A stretch of DNA of 64,000 nucleotides from Absidia repens (GCA_002105175.1 MCGE01000030.1:372001-436000), one strand, 5' to 3'; positions 35,140 through 49,281 are shown, numbered from the stretch's first letter. Made by a program: numbers and translations. Notes: generated by a model not told the origin, from the letters alone.

Positions 35140-37893
35140 ATGAATCCTTTTCCAGGTACTCAAAATAGCCCTTATGGCTATAATGCCAACTCGATACCTG
35201 ATGCTTCTTCCAACATGGCCAATTTTGATCAACTGATGACGGATCCTAGCAATTTGCAAAGATTACCACCTCAACAACAACAAGCTTTCTTGGCCGCCAA
35301 ACAAGCGCAATTGTATTCCGCATCTACTTCTTCATCACCTGCTACAAACTCCCTTCATTATATTGATACCAATGCTATGACCTCGAATATGGATCAACGT
35401 AATCCTGCTTCTGTGGCAGCAGTCTCTACTCCTCAAATGCCACCTGGTGTGCCTACCAGTGGACATTTTCGTCCACCTGCCAATATGCCCCAACAAGCTT
35501 GGTTAGCTAAACAGCAACAGCACCAACAACAACAGATGATGCTTCAAAGGATGGATGAACCTCAACGACAACAATTTTTTATGATGCAACAACATCGTCA
35601 GCAGCAACTTTTTCAGCAACAACAGCTTCAACTACAGCAGCAAAGACAGCAGCAACAGTTACAACAACAGCAACAACAACAGCAAGTACAGCAAAACTCT
35701 CCTCAACAGCAGCAACCTCCTCTTCCTTTTCCTCTTCCTCAACAGCAACAGCAACAGCAACAACAACAGCAGCAGCTACAGTCGCACCCATTGGCCTCTC
35801 AGCAAATGGGTCCACCAAAACAGTCAATGGCTTCTCCAAGTACCGCAGTGAAACCTGATTCTGATTCACCACTCACGACAAACAATGGGACACCGAATGA
35901 ACTCTCTAATCGACAAGACATAGATATCAATGCCAAACGAGTGGAAATGGTAAAAAAAAAAAAAAACGATATGATCTGCGTCAAGGATGTTAACTGTTCG
36001 CCTTATTTTTCATCCATAGGTTCTTGGCATGAATCAAGATATCATTCGATTATGTATCCAATACCAACAAAATGGACAACAGGATCCGGATTTGCCAATG
36101 TAAGTGTGTGTATTTGTGCTTGGTGTGTATGAACGAATGACGTGTGTTGTGCGTGTTTTTCTATATTGTGCCTAACACAGATCATTTTGTTTTTATGTGC
36201 AGATACCAAGCAAGACTCCAATCAAATTTGACATACCTCGCAACAATGGCTGATAGCTCCATGGTAAAGCCTGGTGATGTAAGTATTTTGAAACCGAGGG
36301 TATAAAATATAGAAACTGTATACTTATACTACCCATCCTACGCATGTGTTTTTTTAGACTTATAAGCCCCCAACACCTCCTGACGTATCTGATTTGCCTG
36401 CGCCGAAAAACGACATCACTACAAGGATTCAACAACGCCTAATGTCAGCTCGAACTCTTTTTACTTCAAATTCAGTGGGTGCTACAAATTCTCCTTATAG
36501 CCAGCAGCAACTACAAAGTGGTGTTGCACCTGCAAATTCAAGAGTAGAGACAGCTTCTTCCAGTTCCTCACCTGCCGGCTCACAGCGACAGCAATCTCAA
36601 CCTCAAACTCCACAACAACAAACTTCATTACAGTCACAGCAACAACCAACACCTCAAGGTCAACACCCAGGAACACCACAAGGAACACCTCAAATGAGAC
36701 ATCAAGGAACACCTCAAATGCAGCACCAAGAGGCACCTCAAATACAACACCAAGGGACACCTCAAATGCAAAATCAAAGTACACCTCAAATGCAACACCA
36801 AGGAACACCTCAGATGCAAAATCAAGGAACACCCCAAATGCAACATCAAGGAACACCCCAAATGCAAAATCAAGGAACACCTCAGATGCAAAATCAAGGA
36901 ACGCCCCATATATCTCAGCACCCAACCCCACAAATTCAAAACCATGGAACGCCTCATATTGCGCAACAAACGACCCCACAAATGCAACATCAGCAACCAC
37001 AAAATCCTACTGGTCAGTCAATGAATCCAGGTACTCCAAATATGCAGCAGGCTCAAATGCTTACACCTCAGCAGCAGCAGGTGCTTCGACAACAACAAAT
37101 GATAGCGGCGTTAAGACAACAACAAATCCAACAGCAGCAACAAACAGCTGCGAAACTCCAATCAGCAGGACAAAACGGAATGCAAATGAATGGAATGAAC
37201 AATCCCATGATGGCAAATGGTATGGATCCACAAATGCTTTTCCGACAGGCTCAGCATGCTCAACAACTAGCACAGCAGCAACAGCAGCAGCAACAACAAG
37301 CAATGATGAATATGGGATTATCAATACCAATGACGTCTGCCGGAAATATGACACCTGATATGATGTTGAACAATTATATGAATCCAACTACCGTGTCGCC
37401 TTCACAACAACAGCAGCATCAGCAGCATCAGCAGCAACAACAACCACAACAACAGCAGCAGCAGTCATCACCTATGAAATCATCCATGTCACCAAACCGA
37501 GTCATGATGCCATCCAATGCCACCACAACCTCTTCAGCATCTACACCCACCACACCAACAAATATCAATCATATAGGTAATCAGAACACACCCACTTCAA
37601 CATTTGACAATATGGCATCAGGGCCACCAAGCAATGACAATAGTAGTATGAATCCTACGGACATGATGAATGGAATGATTAATCCGTCGATGATGCTCAA
37701 CCCAGCAATGATGGCGGCTGTCAATATGAATATGTACAACCAACAACAACAGCAACAGCCACAACAGCCACAATCTTCTACGGACGATGGATCAGGGAAT
37801 TATCAGGATGTCATGATGATGATGCAGCGTTTACAACAACAACAGCAGCAGCAACACAAGGATTTTGAAGGTCAATATACAAACAATATATAG
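35140..37893 (+). CDS. SSXT (SS18-like) domain, Gln-rich SWI/SNF-associated protein
   Basis: Exons 35140-35949, 36020-36099, 36203-36278 and 36358-37893 give 833 residues. An N-terminal Gln-rich region is followed at about residues 270-325 by MNQDIIRLCIQYQQNG...IYQARLQSNLTYLATMADSS. This matches the SSXT/SNH domain of animal SS18, whose typical pattern is (D)ENxxLIxxIxxxQNxG...YQxxLHxNLxYLATIAD. In animals this domain binds SWI/SNF (BAF) subunits; a nuclear coactivator role is inferred. After TYKPPTPPDVSDLPAPK comes a tandem octapeptide region (GTPQMQHQ/GTPQMQNQ), then Met/Asn/Gln-rich sequence to the end. In this protein the SSXT domain is internal, whereas in SS18 it is N-terminal. The start is the first in-frame ATG; AATAAA is at 37985. 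Confidence 0.88.
36655..36990 (+). repeat. Coding 24-nt tandem repeat (octapeptide GTPQMQ[HN]Q)
   Basis: About 12-13 in-frame units, strict in the middle and decayed at the ends (EAPQIQHQ, GTPHISQH, TTPQMQHQ). H-type and N-type units partly alternate. The unit ends with CAAGGAACACC-type sequence. Confidence 0.9.
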
Positions 37894-38238
37894 CATTAAT
37901 AGTCTGGATAGTTGTAGTTTTGATTTAGCTTAGGTTCTTATTACTTTTTTTTTTTTTTTGATTGTATCTTTGTTTTGATGATGAAATAAACTTGTCTTTT
38001 ACATATTATCTGATTTGTTTGAATGGCTGAAAATGGGATTTGGATATGAGGGCTGATGCAGTATATTTTTTACGATAAACGCCCGGGTGGATGAAACTTT
38101 AGGATATAACAAACAAAAAAAAAAAAAAAAAAAAGAGAGAGAGGACATGATGTATCATAATTATTCCTGCTGCTTGATACTTCGTACTACTCCTTTTCCT
38201 TTTATTTTTATTATTATTTTTTATTTTTGAAAAGAGAC
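37894..38238. other. Short intergenic region
   Basis: SSXT-gene 3' flank with AATAAA at 37985-37990, an A tract at 38115-38134, and a pyrimidine-rich stretch before the chitin deacetylase start. No gene. Confidence 0.55.
37985..37990 (+). terminator. Polyadenylation signal AATAAA, SSXT gene
   Basis: AATAAA about 90 nt after the stop codon, following a T-rich stretch. Confidence 0.6.
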
Positions 38239-39382
38239 ATGGTGACTGTGTCAACTTTAGCGCCGAAATCATGTACATGGCTAGCCGTTGTTACTACGAT
38301 TTTAGTTTTTGCAAGAGTGGGGTTAGGCGAACTTTTAGCACAATCGTCACCAACGTGGTTGAACAATATTGCTATTCCAACGAATCATTTACTAGTACAG
38401 CGATATCCCAAGCAAGTAGATATCAAGCCAACAACAGATTTATCCTATTTGGCTGCCAAAATTGATATGAGTAAATATCCGCCTCCTTTAGAAAAGCCGC
38501 CAGTGGACCATCCCGAAATACAAAAGGTGATGAAAGATATCGATTGGACAAAAGTGCCAAATATAGCACCTCGTAAAGTCAACAACTTTGTCTTGGACAG
38601 ATCGGAATATAATACAAAAGAGGATCCTGACTGCTGGTGGTCAATTACCACTTGTAAACATCCGAAGGTCAATTATTTGCCAGACGACGTCTACTATTGT
38701 CCTCGGGCAGGCGACTGGGGACTGAACTATGATGATGGGCCTTATAAAAATTGGTATCCTGTTAGTGTGCAGGATAAAGCATTTGATCAGCCAAGGTTTT
38801 ATAACTATTTATTAAAAAATGGAAATCAAAAGGCCACTTTATTCTGTAAGAGTCCCCCCCCCTTTTTTTTTTTTCTTCGAGTGACTGACCCTTGGTGGAT
38901 TTAGTTGTAGGATCTAATGTCATCAAGTTCCCTGATGCAGCTCAACGCGCTCTGAACGATGGCCATATCATATGCTCACATTCTTGGTCACATCCTCAAA
39001 TGACGACATTGACAAACGAAGAAGTTATTGCTCAATTATATTGGACTTTGCGTGCAATTAAAGAAGCTGTTGGGGTTACTCCGAAATGTTGGAGACCGCC
39101 TTATGGTGATGTGGATGATCGGGTCCGGGCTATTGCTTGGCAAATGGGAATGAGGACCTATTTATGGGATCAAGATTCTTTTGATTGGAATTTGGTAAGA
39201 AAAAAAATCATGCAAATGGTGATCAAAGCTTTCAATGATTATTCTTGTAGCATGGTACTCCTGCAGGTGGGACATTGGATACTGATGTTGTTAATGGTTA
39301 TTTTCAAAAATGGATCGACACTAGAATGGATAAAAGTGTAGCAGAAGAACATGGTCATGTCACTTTGGTAATAATGATGCTC

Positions 39383-39413
<31 letters not shown>

Positions 39414-39794
39414 CCTAATACTGCGATATTATGATGACAGGAACATGAAAATAGTAATGTGACGATAGAAATGGCGGAAAGGTGGTTACCAGTGATACAG
39501 AAAACCTTTAATGTCATGCCAATTCATGAATGCATTGGGGAAGCACATCCTTATTGGGAAGAACAATGGACTTATCCTACCTTGGAAAATCCTCAAACGA
39601 AAAAACCGTCTGATTCGGATGAAAACAATGATGCCGGTGATAACACTTTTGTGCGTAATCCAGACGATCTTAATAATAACAAAAACGAATATAAACCAGG
39701 AAATCATACATCTATGGCAACTGTTTTACATCCATTATTTAATTCAATAATGATTTTATATGGATGTCTATTTTACATTTATCATTTCACCTAA
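38239..39794 (+). CDS. Chitin deacetylase, GPI-anchor type (carbohydrate esterase 4)
   Basis: Exons 38239-38845, 38905-39194, 39251-39367 and 39441-39794 give 455 residues. An N-terminal signal sequence (CTWLAVVTTILVFARVGLG) precedes the NodB domain. Motif 1 is NYDDGP, with both metal/catalytic Asp present though the usual Thr is Asn. Motif 2 is HSWSHP with the metal His pair, motif 3 is RPPYGDVDDR, motif 4 is DSFDW, and motif 5 is VTLEHE, where the common Asp after His is Glu. The C-terminal tail is Asn/Asp-rich and ends in a hydrophobic segment (LFNSIMILYGCLFYIYHF), as in GPI-anchored forms. The enzyme converts chitin to chitosan in the wall, a major polymer of Mucoromycota walls. An A tract of about 30 nt lies in the third intron. 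Confidence 0.95.
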
Positions 39795-40443
39795 TAAAAT
39801 GAATTAAAATCCCGCTTCATTCACTTGTGAGTATCCAAAAAAAAAAAAAAAAAAAAAAGGTGAAGATTAGGAACATGTACAATTTTGGCACATAAATAAT
39901 GCAAGATTACCTTTTATTTCTTTGTTTCTTTTTTTTTTTTTTTTTTGACATTATCATGGTACAAAAAGACCTGATCCCTCCACCACATTCATTCGAAATT
40001 TACTAGCACGTCAAAAGGTACTATCATTATTATTGATACTATTCTTTTTTCTGGTGCCACTGCTAATCCCTTTTAGATTTTATTATCGTTCCATGATCTT
40101 TTTTTTCTAACCATTTTTAATAAACAATAAAAAGGTCTTTGTAACAATTTGTATGTACATATACTGTGTAGTGATGTGACTTATGTGCGTATTGTTTATT
40201 AATACGCTGTATTTCTTAGCTTATAGATGTATGACATGTAATACCATAGACAATCGCAATTGGACGGTTTAAATTTTTCTGCCTGTCTCGGTATGACTTC
40301 TTTTCACGCTATTATAATCGTTGCTCTCTCTTTTTTTTTAATTCTTGGGAATACTGTACGTGCAGGAACAGTACAGTAGTACATAAGTGCTGAATGAATG
40401 CGTGAAAGGCTATAAAAAATTCCAGTTTTTTCGAAGAGTACGT

Positions 40444-40474
40444 GCGAAAATTGTACGTGTCCCTAACAATCCCC
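40444..40474 (+). repeat. Direct repeat, distal copy
   Basis: A 31-nt sequence, GCGAAAATTGTACGTGTCCC then TAACAATCCCC, repeated at 40992-41022 with one difference. Weaker similarity extends upstream (GAAAGGCT, TTTTTTCGAAG). Confidence 0.8.
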
Positions 40475-40524
40475 TTTTTTCTTTTTGTATGTGTCGAAAA
40501 AGAAATATAGGATAGCGTAAAAAT

Positions 40525-40855
40525 GCCAATTCAAACGCCGCACACATGATTTCTGAATTGTTAAAGTTCCGTTTTGATCCTATCTTTTCTTTTCTTTCTT
40601 CTTTTTTTCCTTGATGAAAGTCTGAATGATATCATGGCAAGGCTCATTGGGATACTGGTGATCTAGGATTAGTGTTAGAACTTGAATTAGAGGCATTTTC
40701 AAAAATGCAAAACAAACATCATGGGGAAACCCTTTCATTTTGGATTCGTGATTTCTATCTTCCACTAGATTAATCTTCATTGTATTATAGTGCCATTAGC
40801 TTAGCTTATTGTTAGTTGTCATATTTTATATTGTATGCATATCTGAATTAAACAT
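40525..40855 (+). repeat. Dispersed repeat family, solo end (copy 6)
   Basis: Terminal CGCCGCACACATGATTTC, polypyrimidine stretch, GATGAAAGTCTGAATGATAT, core CATGGGGAAACCCTTTCAT (40719-40737), then TTAGCTTAGCTTATTGTTAG. Nearly collinear with 14935-15280. Confidence 0.78.
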
Positions 40856-40991
40856 AAGAAACAAAATAATAAAATAGAGCAGTAGTAATCTTGCATTTTG
40901 TTACTTTCTGACAATACTTGAAAGGCTGTCATGTGTATCTGGGTGGGACCACCAGGAAGATTCAAATTCCGGCTTTTTCGAAGGAGTTGAT

Positions 40992-41022
40992 GCGAAAATT
41001 GTACGTGTCCCTAACATTCCCC
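40992..41022 (+). repeat. Direct repeat, proximal copy in the cytochrome b5 reductase leader
   Basis: Second copy of the 31-nt direct repeat, ending 63 nt before the cytochrome b5 reductase ATG. It is therefore probably part of the core promoter or 5' leader. Confidence 0.7.
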
Positions 41023-41085
41023 AAAAAAAATTGATGGGGTAATTTTTTCTTCTTCTATTTTATCTCCGTCACCATCACTTTCTTC

Positions 41086-42327
41086 ATGGCACCTAGGGCT
41101 CCAGCATCTGTCAAAACTGTTTACAGTATATTAGCAGATCCTCTTATCTTGGGAACCACATCTGCCGTCGCTGTTATATCACTGGCCTGGTATTATTATG
41201 CATCAAGAAGTAAACAAGTATGAAAAATAATGCCAAGAACATGTGGCTATCTAACACCTCTTATATATATTATATAGAACCCACTCGTATTCTAGATCAG
41301 CACATTACGAAACAGTTCAAACTATTAGAAAAAATTGAAATCAATCATAATACAAGTTTGTAGGTCATCAGGTTACTTTTTTTTTTGTTCCATGACACCT
41401 TCTCACTGATATTCTTCTGATATTTTCAAGGTATCGCTTCTCACTCCCAACGGCTATCGATGTCCTTGGTCTACCTATTGGCCAACACATATCAGTTATC
41501 ACCACCATTGATGGCGAAGACGAGGTCCGAAATTACACCCCAACAACTGGGAATGAAACTCGAGGTCATTTCGATTTAGTGATCAAGGTACAGTATAGTT
41601 CAATTCCTAAAGACAAATAGTGCGGATCATGACTGACTTGATGTCTTTATTTCTTAGACATATCCTGAAGGACGAGTTTCAAAACACATGGCCAAGCTTC
41701 AACCTGGCGATACAATCAATGTACAAGGTCCAAAAGGCGCTTACTTTTATACACCCAATGTGATGAAAGAAATCGGTATGATTGCAGGTAAATATAGGTC
41801 AAAACAATGGCGTTACCCAAGACAGTTCTAACACTGCTCTTCTTTTCTTTATTTATTTTCATAGGGGGGACGGGAATTACCCCAATGCTTCCAATTATTA
41901 AGGCAACACTACGAAATGCTGACGATATGACGAAATTGACGCTGATTTACGCCAACAACTCGTTGGAGGATATACTATTGAAGAATGAATTGGATCGATT
42001 GGAAAGACAATACTCGGATCAATTCAAGGTACACCATGTACTTGCCATTCCTCCAAAAGAAAACTGGAACCAAGGCGTTGGATTTGTGACTAAGGATACC
42101 TTGGCGACCTGGATGCCTCCCCCTGCTGATGATGTACAATTACTACTTTGTGGACCTCCTGATATGATGATTGATATTGAAAAGGTACCACTACAAAAGA
42201 TATAGATTTATTTATATGTTATATCCATCCCCACTGATCTCATTTTTTTATTTAGGCAACGGCGGAACTCGGATACAACCCTACTCGACCTATCAGCAAA
42301 TTGACAGATCAAGTATTCAAATTTTAG
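41086..42327 (+). CDS. CBR1: NADH-cytochrome b5 reductase
   Basis: Exons 41086-41209, 41278-41359, 41431-41587, 41658-41787, 41865-42184 and 42256-42327, 294 residues. An N-terminal membrane anchor ([18 protein letters not shown]) precedes [20 protein letters not shown], the FAD-binding RNYTP motif (usually RxYTP), [22 protein letters not shown] and GPKGAYFY. Then follow the NADH-binding AGGTGITPM and CGPPDMM and the typical C-terminal Phe-containing tail (LTDQVFKF). The enzyme passes electrons from NADH to cytochrome b5 for fatty-acid desaturation and sterol synthesis, on the ER or mitochondrial outer membrane. Length is standard. The exon 2 donor is placed so that TAG is avoided and NTSLYRF is continuous. 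AATAAA at 42471. Confidence 0.95.
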
Positions 42328-42470
42328 ATTTTATATTCCTTTTTTTTTTTCTTCTTTACAGTCCCATTTATAGTTTATATCCTTCCACCCATCCATTGTA
42401 GTTATAGATATTTTTTTACTTTTTTCCCCTTTGTATATCCCACTTGATTTTGTAGTTCTAGATAGATGTC

Positions 42471-42476
42471 AATAAA
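42471..42476 (+). terminator. Polyadenylation signal AATAAA, CBR1
   Basis: AATAAA about 145 nt after the stop codon, in TCAATAAACG context. Confidence 0.55.
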
Positions 42477-42632
42477 CGCAAATAAGCCAATAATGTTGTT
42501 TGAAATGTGTGTCATTGATTTTTAAAATCCCGCAAAAAGAATTTTGTCTTGGGTCCTTGGACCTTCTTTTTGTAATCTCTCTTTTTCGTTTTCGTCAGAT
42601 AGGCACTTCCCACACCAATTCGTTTCATTGAC

Positions 42633-45059
<2,427 letters not shown>

Positions 45060-45399
45060 TCAATTTTAGTTTTCAGTTTAGATAGAAATTGTATGTGTAG
45101 TTTAGTTATTGTTTTTATTGAATGTTTTAATAAAATTAAATGCAGATCTTTATTCATGTTATACATGCCTTTGGGTATTAAACGCAGTAAGCAGGACTGG
45201 ATTTTGAACAAAGTACAATTTTGCTGTTGTTACGAACTTGGGCAAAATAATAATGGATTGACCTGAATTTATTTACATGACCGGTCAATCAAGAGTATGG
45301 CCGGCTATTTTGATAGTGGATGATCTTGGACTGCCATTCAGTTTTTAGAGCACGAAGGATATAGATAAATAGCGGGGGAATTAGATAACAAATATTTTG

Positions 45400-45850
45400 A
45401 TAATAAATTAAAACAATTGCCATAACGATATTATTTACTATATGATGGGTCAGATGATGGTTAATAAAAAAACATACTTTATTGAAGAATATTGGCAAAT
45501 GCTAAAACTAAAGACGAGAGGTTCATAATGGCATGTTATTTCATGGAAGAACCTATTGGACAAAGCATAAATAAATCATGGGATTGTATGGAAGAATTTA
45601 TTGGGACAAAACATGGGGAAGTCTAAATGTGACTTGAAGGATAGTCAACATTAATCTGAAGGCATGCTTTATTAAAAGACATTGTTAGGATACTAAAACT
45701 AGAGACGAGCAATTCATTGTAACATGGGATTCATTGGAAGGATCTATTGGGTACAGCATTAGAAAGTCTAAAGTGTGATTAAAGAATGATCAACACAAAT
45801 CTAAAGGGATGGATGCAAAATAAGAGCTAATAATAAAATACATGCCATGA
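45400..45850 (+). repeat. Diverged internal part of the dispersed repeat family
   Basis: Blocks resembling the interior of the foldback element, for example TCAGATGATGGTTAATAAAA near 45449 against TTAGATGATGGTTGATCAAA near 8491, and repeated pieces of AAAGACGAGAGGTTCAT type within the segment itself. Heavily diverged. Confidence 0.5.
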
Positions 45851-46528
45851 TAAAGGCAAATATAACTAATACTATGTGGGACGATGGAGGTTCTACGGCT
45901 ACTACTATATGTAACGGCGAGTGGATAGCTGAATCAGTTGGCTAAATTTCAAGGGTCCGCCTACTATTTTTCCAATCAAATCAAGATGATCAAACAGTAA
46001 GTGGTTGGTAGAGCCCAGAGAAATACAAAAGGAAAGCAAGTCAAGAGTCATCAAAGATCAATAGCCTAGTCAAAGAAAAAAAAAGTTGTGAGTGAGGAGG
46101 CTAAATCAAGGCAGTTACTGTACCTTTTGAATCAATTGAGCGTTTCGTAGCTATGTTTTTTTTTTCTGTTCATATTAGACTTTTCTGTTCTAATATATTG
46201 TTGTAGTTTGTCTGATAGGTAGTTAGAGGTGCATGACAATTGTTTGGAACGGTAGAGGGAAGTTAATTGTAAGAATATATACAGTTGCGAGAGAGAGGAA
46301 ACAGGGAAGGAACCAAAAAATAATTCAGGCAGGCCGGTTTTTATTTCAAATCCCGTCATGCTTTTTTTACAATCTCCGTGCTATGCAAAAAATGGGAATA
46401 ATCCGGAGGTCCGCCAACGAAAAATAAGGCTGTACAGTTTATACAGGAAATACTTTCTCCTCAACAAATTACTTGTTCATTTACAGTATCTGCTCTAATC
46501 ACAGACCAAACCGTCCTCAAAAAGTATA

Positions 46529-47416
46529 TGGTGCGGCTCACTTTTAATGTCAAATATTAGGCATGATCCTAGCAGGCTGATGGTTTTTTAAAAAATGATC
46601 ACCTTAAAAAAACAATGTATAAACATGATAATTCAGACCTTTAAGAACAAAACGTGTACATCAGTTGTTTTTTTTTATAAAAAAAGAAAAACTTATCAGC
46701 CTTTAAAAAAAGAAGACTTTAGCTGGCGGCCTAGGATTTGAAACGTATCTGATATACTAAAAAGGAAAATGATGTGTGCATTTATTTTATAAAACACCGC
46801 GAAAACTGTAAATGCTATACAGAAAACAAGGTCCTGTATTTTGCTCGTTCCCGCTCCCATATCAAGCGTAGCTAATAGGTGTAGACGTAGATTGTAAGAC
46901 TTGCAAATGAGAATTAGTTTATGTATTTTTATTTATTATTTGTACGATAAAAAGTGCCACCCCTTCTATTTTTTTTTTGTTGTTGTACGGATGCACACCC
47001 GTTTGTATGTTTCTGCTTATCATAAGCCTGTGTATATACATTTGGTAAGACAATCAAACAATGATAGAAAAAGGCAAGACAAAGTTTATTCAGTAGTAAT
47101 TATATCAATGACAACCAATACTAAACTAAGATGAAGGTTAATCTAATAGTAGTCCCAAATTCTGGATCCAAAATGAAAGGGGTTCCCCATGCATCTCGTA
47201 AGAGCTGAGCTGAAAACCCTTCTAAACTAGTCCTGACACTAATCCCAGTTGAACATCATCCCATTGAGATCAATGAAATGGCGGTGACGGGAAAAAAAAA
47301 AGAAAAGAAAGGAAGGAGGAAAAAAAAAGGCTTTAAAAGGGATTTTTCAAACTGCGATTGAAGCCATAAAATTGAAATGAAAATTGAAAATTTGACATTA
47401 TAAGTGAGCCGCACCA
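46529..47416. mobile_element. 888-bp inverted-repeat element with TA target duplication
   Basis: Left terminus TGGTGCGGCTCACTTTTAAT plus GTCAAAT at 46529; the complement ends at 47416 (ATTTGACATTATAAGTGAGC plus CGCACCA). One mismatch within 27 nt. TA is present immediately outside both ends, as expected of Tc1/mariner-type insertion. No transposase ORF, so non-autonomous. The right half contains a copy of the dispersed-family core (47159-47190). Confidence 0.8.
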
Positions 47417-47830
47417 TACTCTCCACTGTATCTACATTGACAGAAACTCAAACGAATCCTATTTTGGAGCAATTTGCCAAGACCTATGATATTACTCTCT
47501 TCCTAGCCAACCCCACGTCTCTGTTTCTACCTATATACCTACTTATGTATGAAATGCTTGCTTCGGTGAACAAAGCCGCCTTAGTATCCTATCCATTCGT
47601 ATTCTTCTTCACGCACACACCAGTTTTTTTTTTTTGTTTTTTTGAATTCAAGGAAGAGTCATATGGCCAAAATCACAATCGGATTTTACACGTATGTATG
47701 ATACCATAAGAGTTCAATTTTATATTTATTGGATGATCAATTATAACCAATACTAAACAAATGATACGCTATACAATAATATATTATACTATACTATACT
47801 ACTAATGCCATATTACTACAATTTTCAAAT

Positions 47831-49281
47831 CTATTTTTTCCCCTTTCGCTTCTTGGCATCCTTTTTGGCCAGCGGTGCTGCCTACAAAGTGCATAGGTAA
47901 ATTGAATTTCGTCAGTTATCATTTTATTTTCTCCCGATGTTTTTATTATTAATTGTTACCCTTTTCTTTCTGTCAGCAGGATCCGTTGGTTTTGCTTTAA
48001 AGAAGTCCATCATTCGACTTTGAGTAGCTTGTTTCAAGTTCTTTGTGAGCTTTTCACAACCTTTTCGAATACGATCTTCGCTATAGAATAAAGCAAACAG
48101 TATTAGTGGGACGATACTTTATAATGAGTTCTTGCTTCCCTCAATTTATTACCTGAAGCCTTTTTCCTTCACTAAAAAATCCACTACAGCCTCTACATCA
48201 GGTGCTTCCCATTTCAAATCAAAGCTATCACCAGGAGTCACATCGGGGTTGGAGAATAATTGCCGTGCTTCGTCGTATTTCCAATCTACTGGTATGTTCT
48301 GGGTAAGTCTATCAGGAAGGTGAGGTAAAGCTTTCTCAATGCTTCCATATTCCTTAATCATGGAGAGCGCTCTACTTGGTCCAACCCCTTTGATCGTTTC
48401 CACATAATCACATCCCAGCAATATACACAGATCAATAAACTAGCAGCAAAAAAGAAAGAACGAAAGAATCTGTCAATTATACGGGCCATCATCTCAATTC
48501 ATTCATTTCACTCGTCAAAATTTACCTGCGGCATTGTCATGTCAAATCCAGCCAGAGTTGCTTCCAAGTTCACCTCATCAATGGGCAATTTCCGTTGTTC
48601 AGAGAAGGTTAAGTGTCGGAGTAAGATTGGTGAAGAGAAAGTCAAGGTGTCCATGTCTTCAGATGCAGCAGCATATACTTTTCCAGCACGAGCTAATTCG
48701 GCACATTGGGCTTCTGCTTCACAAGGTGCCTCAACATAAGGAATTCCCATAGTCTTCAATAACCGCTTGCATTCGTCGTTGTGTTCTGGCGTAACGCGGA
48801 CAGTACGTTTGGTGAATCGAGCCACATCTTCCGCAGTACCAGTTTCATTCGCTTCTTCCATCTTAGCTTGTGCGTCTTCTTTTCGAGCTTTTCGTTTAGC
48901 AAGTTCACCGGATTTCATTGTGGGCGGTTTGCCATCAAACACGTAAAGAGGTTTGATCCCATTGTCGACCATGCGGATAGTCCGATAAAACATGCCCATT
49001 AAGTGACTATTTAAGATCAGAAATAAATATTAGAATAAAGAAATGTGCATCATTATATAGACGTACATTGTTAATGTTCATATTTTAGCATACCTCGTAG
49101 TTTCACCAGCATCGTTCATAAGGACATTACCGTCTTGCTGTCGGACAGCGATCATGAATTGATAGATACTCATGGACGCATCGATGGCCACTTTTCGTCC
49201 AAAATGGCTGGCAATTTCATTGCTTTTGATGGCATCTGGTGCATGCTCCGAGATCAGTTTCGTCAAACCATGAATACCCAT
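47831..49281 (-). CDS. FEN1: Flap endonuclease 1 (FEN1/RAD27)
   Basis: Exons on the minus strand: 49094-49281, 48526-49006, 48153-48439, 47960-48080 and 47831-47881; 375 residues, the usual length. N-domain: [21 protein letters not shown] and YVFDGKPP. I-domain with catalytic acids: [26 protein letters not shown] and [18 protein letters not shown] (helix-hairpin-helix region). A PCNA-interacting box follows (QSRMMDFF), then a Lys-rich tail. FEN1 removes 5' flaps during Okazaki-fragment maturation and long-patch base excision repair in the nucleus. The start follows the invariant MGI, needed because the N-terminal Gly is buried in the active site of the family. Confidence 0.97.

Larger units (their letters stand above)
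39795..41085. other. Intergenic region with inserted repeat
   Basis: Between chitin deacetylase and cytochrome b5 reductase. It holds a repeat-family end (40525-40855) lying between two direct repeats (40444-40474 and 40992-41022). No gene. Confidence 0.55.
45060..47830. other. Repeat-rich intergenic region
   Basis: 2.8 kb without a supported gene. 45400-45850 shares several short blocks with 8460-8780 and 28930-29100 (GATGATGGTTxATxAAAAA and TTTATTGAAG). 46529-47416 is a TA-flanked inverted-repeat element. An ORF near 47.4-47.7 kb has no recognisable family. Confidence 0.5.

Noticed and set aside
36655..36990. CRISPR-like array
   Set aside because: The regular units are in-frame protein repeats in a eukaryotic gene with no spacers.
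35579..37387. Long minus-strand ORFs rich in Val/Ala or Leu/Arg opposite the SSXT gene
   Set aside because: These are shadows of the CAG/CAA-rich coding strand.
47404..47709. 101-residue ORF at the edge of the TA-flanked element
   Set aside because: It starts inside the inverted terminus and continues into T-rich sequence; there is no transposase motif.
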